Below are positions 58,654 through 64,000 of a stretch of DNA of 64,000 bases, piece after piece. The position numbers were made by a program, and so were the translations under genes. Every line of letters starts with the position of its first letter. The stretch's first letter is position 1. Source of the stretch: Mesorhizobium sp. L-2-11 (GTDB lineage: Bacteria > Pseudomonadota > Alphaproteobacteria > Rhizobiales > Rhizobiaceae); assembly GCF_016756595.1 (NCBI RefSeq), contig NZ_AP023257.1, forward strand, positions 6,464,001 through 6,528,000, given 5' to 3'. The notes below the pieces were generated by a model. That model saw only the letters and a list, made by a program, of their open reading frames with translations, ran no database searches and had not been told where the DNA came from.

Positions 58654-60360
58654 GTGGCCGATACGACCCGTGCTATTTTTGTCCTCGATTTCGCAGGGCC
58701 AAAAATACATCTGTGGAGTGGCAGCTACGATGCGCCGTTGGTTCCTATCAACGGTCAGCCGCTCTTGGACCGTCTAGTCAACGCCTGTGTCGAAAACGGC
58801 ATTGAAGATGTCACTCTCGTTGAAAACTTGAGTAGCGGCACATTCGATGGGTTCCGCCTGCAGGACAGCACAAATACGCTTTCGTGGCACGACGCGCATG
58901 ACGGCGATCTCATTGAGAAGTTCCGCCAACATGATGGCGATACTCTCCTGATATGGGGAACACCGCTTTTCGACAGTGAGGTTCTTGACGGTATCAATAC
59001 CAACAAGGGTTTGCGCGGCTCCGCTTGGCGGCCCGACGCGCCGACCGGGATTTATCGATTGAGTGCTGATGTTCTACGCAATCTTCTGGCCGAAAGCCGC
59101 GCCGCGGCATCTCTGCATCAGGCCTTCAGCAGGTTAGTCGCGGGCCTGTCCCAGCTGGACGTAGCGTTGCCTGGCAATGTGCTGACTGCCGGCTCCAAGC
59201 TGCTCGATATTTGCGACGGTGTCGACGCATCCATCGCGGAATTTCGGTGTGACAAAGAGAACGTGCTGCGGCGTCTGGAAACGAGCGTCGGAGGTTATTG
59301 GCGCAAGCCAATCGCCGAGCACATGCTTCTTTGCAATACCCGCTTCCCTCCCAAGACTTTTTACGATCGGCTGGCGGCGAGGCTCGAGGGCGTGTTGACA
59401 TGCTATCCTTCTCAGCAGATCGATATCGCTTCAGTTGTTGGCACGATGACCTCGCAGCAGCCGGACTTTATTGCAGTCGGAAACGGGGTGACCGACCTCA
59501 TCCAGGCGCTCTATTCAACGCTGAACCCAACAATCGCGATTCCCGTGCCGACGTTCGCCGGCTTTCAAACACCTCTCGATGACGAACAAAAGAACAACTT
59601 CGTCCTCACCCCGCCCTATTTCGATCTCGACGTTCGAGCTTTCCTGGAATTCGTACTGGCGAGAGGCGCGGATACGGCAATCGTTGTAAATCCAAACAAT
59701 CCGACCGGTCGACTTGTTGATCATGCTGACGTGGCATGGCTGGCGGAGGCCCTAGGATCTCGAGGGCGACGGCTGATCGTGGATGAATCGTTCATTGATT
59801 TTCCCGCTGATGGCCGACCAAACAGCGTTGAGAATCTGGTTCCGTCCTGTGCCAATTTGATCGTGGTGAAGAGCCTTGGAAAGGCCTTCGGACTTGGCGG
59901 AATCCGGCTCGCCTACCTCATGGCTGGCGATCCCACCCTCGTTGCCGCCGTGCGCCGGAAACTGCCGCTGTGGAACATTAACGGCATTGCGGAATACACA
60001 CTGTTCCTGCTTCCCGAATTCGCAGAGGAATTGGAACACAGTCTAGAGATGTTGCGAGAAGATAGAGAGCTGTTCATCGAGGAGCTGCGGACGGTACCGG
60101 GCCTCGACGTCGTACCTTCGCAAACGAATTTCATCTTGTGCCGGCTGCCTGAAAATTCGGTATCCGCTGCCGAGCTCAAGCGCCGCCTCGTTCTGTTCGA
60201 ATCCGTCCTCGTAAGAGAATGCGGCTATCAAGCCATGAACGACGCAGATCGATATCTGCGCCTGACGGTTCGAAGTCGGACGGAAAACGAAAGGCTGGCA
60301 AAAACCCTGCGGCGCACCTTAAGCCGCTCAACGGCCTCTGAGAGTGACGCCCTGACGTGA
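58654..60360 (+). CDS. Nucleotidyltransferase-like domain fused to HisC/CobD-like PLP enzyme
   Basis: A 568-residue fusion starting at GTG 58654 with AAAGGAG six bases upstream. Residues 1-220 follow a nucleotidyltransferase fold (PLVPINGQPLLDRLVNACVENG) but lack the glycine-rich GXGXRL loop, so it is probably inactive or altered. Residues 230-555 are a class I/II PLP enzyme: GNGVTDLIQALY, VNPNNPTGRLVDHADV, DESFIDF and the lysine in VVKSLGKAFGLGGIRLAYL. DESFIDF recalls CobD (threonine-phosphate decarboxylase), the lysine loop recalls HisC. It faces the phosphonate genes and the fusion type recalls PntC (cytidylyltransferase-transaminase). Confidence 0.8.
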   Translation: MADTTRAIFVLDFAGPKIHLWSGSYDAPLVPINGQPLLDRLVNACVENGIEDVTLVENLSSGTFDGFRLQDSTNTLSWHDAHDGDLIEKFRQHDGDTLLIWGTPLFDSEVLDGINTNKGLRGSAWRPDAPTGIYRLSADVLRNLLAESRAAASLHQAFSRLVAGLSQLDVALPGNVLTAGSKLLDICDGVDASIAEFRCDKENVLRRLETSVGGYWRKPIAEHMLLCNTRFPPKTFYDRLAARLEGVLTCYPSQQIDIASVVGTMTSQQPDFIAVGNGVTDLIQALYSTLNPTIAIPVPTFAGFQTPLDDEQKNNFVLTPPYFDLDVRAFLEFVLARGADTAIVVNPNNPTGRLVDHADVAWLAEALGSRGRRLIVDESFIDFPADGRPNSVENLVPSCANLIVVKSLGKAFGLGGIRLAYLMAGDPTLVAAVRRKLPLWNINGIAEYTLFLLPEFAEELEHSLEMLREDRELFIEELRTVPGLDVVPSQTNFILCRLPENSVSAAELKRRLVLFESVLVRECGYQAMNDADRYLRLTVRSRTENERLAKTLRRTLSRSTASESDALT

Positions 60361-60414
60361 CATTTGCGCAGCGAACTGAATGGTCTTTTTTCGAATGCCG
60401 CGAGAGAGAGAAGC

Positions 60415-61206
60415 ATGTCGCTTAGTTACAATCGTCATAAAAGGCTCGTTGAAATCATCCAGGCGAATGGCGAAGTGCGCATCCGAGATTTGATGCAGCG
60501 GTTCAATATTTCAGAAGAGACTGCGCGGCGGGATATCAAACGGCTCGAGCAGGATGGCTTGGTCGCACGGGTCCATGGTGGCGCGGTCGCAACGCAACAG
60601 CCAAAGCTGCTGGCCATCTCATCGCGAGCTGTTTCCGAGCGCGCGGAAAAAAGCACCATCGCTGAGATCGCCCTGGGTCTTCTGAAGCCCGGTCAGAATC
60701 TCTTTTTCGGGGGCGGCAGCACCATTCTGTCGTTGGCCAGCCGCATATCGGCCCTGCCGGAAATGCGCGTCGTCACCAACATGGTTGATACTGCCATCGC
60801 CGCGGCCGAAGGCCATCGGCATCGCGTTGTCATGCTGGGGGGCGATTTCAATGTCGATTTCCGGACCGTAAGCGGATTCACCGCCTTGCGTACACTCCGC
60901 GAACAGCAGATCGACGTCGCATTTATCGGCGTCAATGCGGTGCATCCGAATGGCGTCTTCGACCATGAACAGGTCGGACAGGAGCTTGCTGCGACGCTCT
61001 GCGAGCAAGCACGGAAAATTGTCATTCTCGCCGATCACAGCAAATTCGGCTTGTCGGCGCGCTACCGCATCCTGCCCCATTCGGCGATTACCGCGATCAT
61101 CACCGACCGGAGGCCTGCATCGGACATGCTGGACAAGATCGAAGCCGCCGGTGTTGAAGTTCTATATCCGCAAAACCGTCACAACCCCGCACTGGTCTCT
61201 ACTTGA
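60415..61206 (+). CDS. DeoR-family transcriptional regulator
   Basis: A 263-residue repressor-type protein: N-terminal DeoR helix-turn-helix (HKRLVEIIQANGEVRIRDLM then NISEETARRDIKRLEQDG, about residues 6-45), GLVARVHGGAV, and a sugar-phosphate-sensor domain (FFGGGSTILSLASRI, GFTALRTLREQQIDVAFIGVNAV, ILADHSKFG). ATG 60415 follows GAGAGAG. It lies 54 bases after the fusion gene and before an ABC importer, and could control either. Confidence 0.92.
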   Translation: MSLSYNRHKRLVEIIQANGEVRIRDLMQRFNISEETARRDIKRLEQDGLVARVHGGAVATQQPKLLAISSRAVSERAEKSTIAEIALGLLKPGQNLFFGGGSTILSLASRISALPEMRVVTNMVDTAIAAAEGHRHRVVMLGGDFNVDFRTVSGFTALRTLREQQIDVAFIGVNAVHPNGVFDHEQVGQELAATLCEQARKIVILADHSKFGLSARYRILPHSAITAIITDRRPASDMLDKIEAAGVEVLYPQNRHNPALVST

Positions 61207-61339
61207 TCCTCTGCTTTCAGCCCGCACGGCTGCCCCAATTGTGAAACATTTTTTTCCTCTTGTTTTCAATAACCAACACAATCCGTCTCAAACCTGCAAA
61301 AAACCGTCACATAACTGCGCTATGTCTCAGCCCGTCTCG

Positions 61340-61360
61340 GGAGCGGATTTCATTCGCTCC
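61340..61360. promoter_or_regulatory. Inverted repeat before the ABC importer, possible DeoR operator
   Basis: GGAGCG (61340-61345) and CGCTCC (61355-61360) form a dyad around GATTTCATT, 37 bases before the substrate-binding protein ATG. It may be the site of the DeoR regulator encoded just upstream or a leader hairpin. Confidence 0.35.
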
Positions 61361-61396
61361 GATTGTCATCCCGACTGAAAGAGAGGGGATTTTGAT

Positions 61397-62959
61397 ATGC
61401 AAACGACACGTCGCAGATTTCTCGGCATGACCGCCATGGCGGCTGGCGCAATAGCATTGCCGAACACGATCATGGCGGCAACCGGCCGGCGGCCGAACCT
61501 CAATATTGCCGTTCAGGACCTGCGCACAATTCTGGAACCGGTGGACGGCTCCTCCATCGCCAACGTTTCCTGGCGGGTGCAATACAGCATTTTCGATCAG
61601 CTTTTACGGACCGACTACAACGACAATTTTCGCCTGAATTTCGCGCTCGCGACATCATTGAAGCAAATCGACGCCACGATCCATGAGATCACGTTGCGCG
61701 ACAATGTGAAGTTTCATGACGGTTCCACAATGACGGCGGATGACGTTGTCTTCTCGCTCGGGCCGGATCGACTGCGCGGCGAAAAAGCGCCGGGCGCGGC
61801 CGTGTTTGCCAACTTCCTCTCCTCGCTCGCCGATGTGCAGAAGATCAATGATCGCACTGTCCGTTTGATCACCAGGACAGAGGATCCGGTCTTCGCCCAG
61901 CGGCTCGGCGCCTGGGGCACGCAGATCATCAGCGCCAGGGCACGGGCTGGCGCCAGCAGCTACGACGCCTGGGCGGCGAAGCCGATCGGGACCGGCCCTT
62001 ACAAGATCGGCGAGGTCCGCAATGGGGACGAGATCACACTGGTGGCGCACGACGAATATTGGGGAGGCCAGCCGCCATTTGCCTCGATCCGCTTCAAGCG
62101 GCTGCCGGAAATCGCCGCGCGCATCGCCGGACTGAAGTCGGGCGATTACGATATCGTCACAGACATCACTCCGGACCACATTGCCGAAATTGAGGGAGTC
62201 AACGGCCTCTCGATTGTTGGTGGCGAAGCCATGTGGTTCCGCTTTCTCACATTTGCTCCGCTCAGGACTCCCATCCTGAAAGATGTCGATCTGCGTCGCG
62301 CGCTCGCTCTCGCTATCGATCGCGGTGCGCTGGCGGACGGCCTCTGGGACGGCCGGGCGAAAGCGCTGACCAGCTGGCAGCTACCGATCTTCAGCGAGAT
62401 CAACGACCCCGACCGCAAGGGGGTGTCCTATGATCCGGCGCAGGTCAAGGAACTGCTCGCCAAGTCATCCTACAGGGGCGAGGAAATCCCTTACCCTTCC
62501 GTCGGCACCTATTATCCGATGCAGCTCGCCGAGAACCAGGCGCTTGTCGAGATGTGGAAGGCTGCCGGGATCAACGTCAAGCTGATCATGTGTGAAAACT
62601 GGACGCAGGTCGGCGACATTGGCGGCATCAATGACACGTCCGGCGGCGCCTTCTACGCCGATCCCGTTTCCATGCTGTGGCAGATTATCGGTCCGACCAA
62701 TGACCTCCAGTCAACAGGCGGCTGGACCAATGCCGAGTTTAACGCGCTCGGTCACGAGCTTGAAACGACGACCGATCTCGCCAAGCGCCAGGCGGCCTTC
62801 AAACGGATGCAGGACATTGTCGAGATCGAGGACCCTTGCATCACGCCGCTGCACTCCATGCCCTTCATCTATGGGCAGAAGGCGGATGTCAGCTGGCAGC
62901 CCAACCCGTTGCCGCAAATGTATCTCGGTCCGAAGATGCCGCCTGAGCCGGTGGCCTGA
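61397..62959 (+). CDS. Peptide/nickel-type ABC transporter substrate-binding protein
   Basis: A 520-residue periplasmic family 5 solute-binding protein. The N terminus TTRRRFLGMTAMAAGAIALP is a twin-arginine signal peptide ending near AATG. Seen: the family segment KFHDGSTMTADDVVFSL, GTGPYKIGEV and RRALALAIDRGAL. The ligand may be a dipeptide, opine or similar small molecule. GAGAGGGGA precedes the ATG. It begins an importer operon that continues past the right edge. Confidence 0.92.
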   Translation: MQTTRRRFLGMTAMAAGAIALPNTIMAATGRRPNLNIAVQDLRTILEPVDGSSIANVSWRVQYSIFDQLLRTDYNDNFRLNFALATSLKQIDATIHEITLRDNVKFHDGSTMTADDVVFSLGPDRLRGEKAPGAAVFANFLSSLADVQKINDRTVRLITRTEDPVFAQRLGAWGTQIISARARAGASSYDAWAAKPIGTGPYKIGEVRNGDEITLVAHDEYWGGQPPFASIRFKRLPEIAARIAGLKSGDYDIVTDITPDHIAEIEGVNGLSIVGGEAMWFRFLTFAPLRTPILKDVDLRRALALAIDRGALADGLWDGRAKALTSWQLPIFSEINDPDRKGVSYDPAQVKELLAKSSYRGEEIPYPSVGTYYPMQLAENQALVEMWKAAGINVKLIMCENWTQVGDIGGINDTSGGAFYADPVSMLWQIIGPTNDLQSTGGWTNAEFNALGHELETTTDLAKRQAAFKRMQDIVEIEDPCITPLHSMPFIYGQKADVSWQPNPLPQMYLGPKMPPEPVA

Positions 62960-62964
62960 GTTCC

Positions 62965-63996
62965 ATGCTGCATAAGTCTTTCCAGGACAGCGCGGGCGCC
63001 GCGCTGTTGCCGGCCCATGACATCGGGGCTTCCGCCACCAAACCTGCCATCAGCATTGCTGGCTTGAGGGTGGCGTTCGGCGATGTGCCTGTGCTGCACG
63101 GTGTCGATCTCGCTGTGAACAAAGGCGAGGCCTTGGGTATCGTCGGCGAATCCGGCTGCGGCAAGTCCGTGACCTGGCGGGCGGTTCTTGGCCTGCTGCC
63201 GAAATCCGCCGAGATCGGAGGCGAGGCCAGGATTGGTGATCTCGATCTTGTGGGCGCACGACAATCCGTTTTGGATCGGGTGCGCGGCGGACGCATTGCC
63301 ATGATCTTCCAGGATCCGGCCAGCGCGCTGAACCCGGTGCATCGCATCGGCGCGCAGATCACCGAAGCGCTTCGCCTGCACCGGGGCCTCAGCGGTGCCG
63401 CCGCCCGAGCCGAGGCCTGCCGCCTGCTCGACCAGGTCGGCATAGCCACTGCGGCAAGCAGGCTCAACACCTACCCCCACGAACTGTCGGGCGGCCAGAA
63501 CCAGCGGGTGATGATTGCCATCGCGCTCGCCGGCCGGCCCGAACTGCTGATCGCCGACGAGCCAACGACCGCGCTCGACGCCACCGTGCAGGCGCAGATT
63601 CTGCTGCTGCTCAAAGATATTCAACGTGACACTGGCATGGCGCTGGTCATGATCAGCCATGATCTCGCCGCGGTGACGGCCGTCTGTGACCGGGTATGCG
63701 TCATGTATGCGGGCAAGATCGTCGAAACGGCGCCGAAACACACGCTTCTGACCGCGCCGGAACACCCCTATACACGCGACCTGATCGGTGCCATTCCGCC
63801 CTCGCACGGTCCGCGCATGCGGTTGACCGCCATTGCCGGCGCGCCGCCACAACGCAATCTGCCGCCGGGATGCGCCTATGCGCCACGCTGCCGGCACGCG
63901 ATCACGGCATGTGGCACGAGCCGACCGGAACCGCGGCAGGTCGCCGCGCGGCATTCGGTGCGTTGCCTTCGTTTGGACGCCGGCACGTATCAATGA
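62965..63996 (+). CDS. ABC transporter ATP-binding protein (DppD/OppD type)
   Basis: A 343-residue ATPase of the peptide/opine importer: Walker [12 protein letters not shown] (about residue 55), Q-loop [13 protein letters not shown], signature [15 protein letters not shown], Walker [14 protein letters not shown]-loop ISHDLAAV and the C-terminal oligopeptide extension with [13 protein letters not shown] and the cysteine pattern of that group. It starts 5 bases after the binding-protein stop. Its TGA overlaps an ATG at 63993, the likely start of the next transporter gene, cut by the window edge. Confidence 0.95.
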   Translation: MLHKSFQDSAGAALLPAHDIGASATKPAISIAGLRVAFGDVPVLHGVDLAVNKGEALGIVGESGCGKSVTWRAVLGLLPKSAEIGGEARIGDLDLVGARQSVLDRVRGGRIAMIFQDPASALNPVHRIGAQITEALRLHRGLSGAAARAEACRLLDQVGIATAASRLNTYPHELSGGQNQRVMIAIALAGRPELLIADEPTTALDATVQAQILLLLKDIQRDTGMALVMISHDLAAVTAVCDRVCVMYAGKIVETAPKHTLLTAPEHPYTRDLIGAIPPSHGPRMRLTAIAGAPPQRNLPPGCAYAPRCRHAITACGTSRPEPRQVAARHSVRCLRLDAGTYQ

Positions 63997-64000
63997 CCCT

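Overview
The window (about 60% GC by eye) reads as part of the symbiosis island (ICE-type) of a Mesorhizobium close to M. loti, the Lotus microsymbiont. The reasons are a nodZ-noeL-nolK set behind a nod box (fucosylated Nod factor), two nifA genes, a LacI/GalR regulator next to one nifA (fixV of M. loti R7A), a second rpoN paired with prxS, island-borne bio and nad operons, and many decayed insertion sequences between intact operons.

Layout. 1-9.0 kb, minus strand: nadQ-nadA-nadB-nadC-orf-bioB-bioF-bioD-bioA (bioA runs off the left edge), i.e. NAD and biotin synthesis. 9.5-13 kb, minus: fixV, an inosose-isomerase (iolI-like) remnant, then nifA2. 13.2-18.2 kb: dctA facing dctBD across a classic sigma-54/DctD promoter (C4-dicarboxylate uptake). 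18.2-21.2 kb: two inverted IS481-type remnants around a D-amino-acid-oxidase-like gene, plus a metK fragment. 21.4-25 kb: nod box, nodZ, noeL, nolK. 25-26 kb: decayed DNA. 26-37 kb, minus: nifS-nifW, fixABCX, nifA1, nifB-fdxN-nifZ-nifT and a SIR2-like gene, with NifA upstream sites (TGT-N10-ACA) and sigma-54 promoters before nifS, fixA and nifB. 37.5-41.3 kb, plus: an ABC exporter behind a NifA-type promoter, then a DUF683-type gene, fdxB and nifQ. 41.3-43.4 kb, minus: prxS-rpoN2.

44-50.2 kb, plus: cytochrome P450, ferredoxin, SnoaL-like protein, a double SDR and a luciferase-like monooxygenase. From memory this resembles the y4v cluster of strain NGR234.

50.4-60.4 kb is the most unusual part: a phosphonate-type cluster (PEP mutase, aminotransferase, cytidylyltransferase-like enzyme, CDP-alcohol phosphatidyltransferase, methyltransferase, asparagine-synthetase-like enzyme). 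It sits behind a recognisable NifA site and sigma-54 promoter, with a convergent phosphatase/phosphonohydrolase-superfamily gene and a second transcript for a nucleotidyltransferase-like/HisC-CobD-like fusion. No phosphonopyruvate decarboxylase is present. The layout predicts a phosphonate product, perhaps membrane-linked, made under nitrogen-fixing conditions. 60.4-64 kb: a DeoR regulator and the first genes of a peptide-type ABC importer.

Regulatory logic. FixV probably drives nifA2. NifA with RpoN2 then drives nifS, fixA, nifB and apparently the exporter and the phosphonate operon. A NifA-type promoter cassette occurs in three related copies (37.3, 39.5 and 44.1 kb), two of them with a damaged -12 element. 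All functional statements come from reading the sequence; no search was run.
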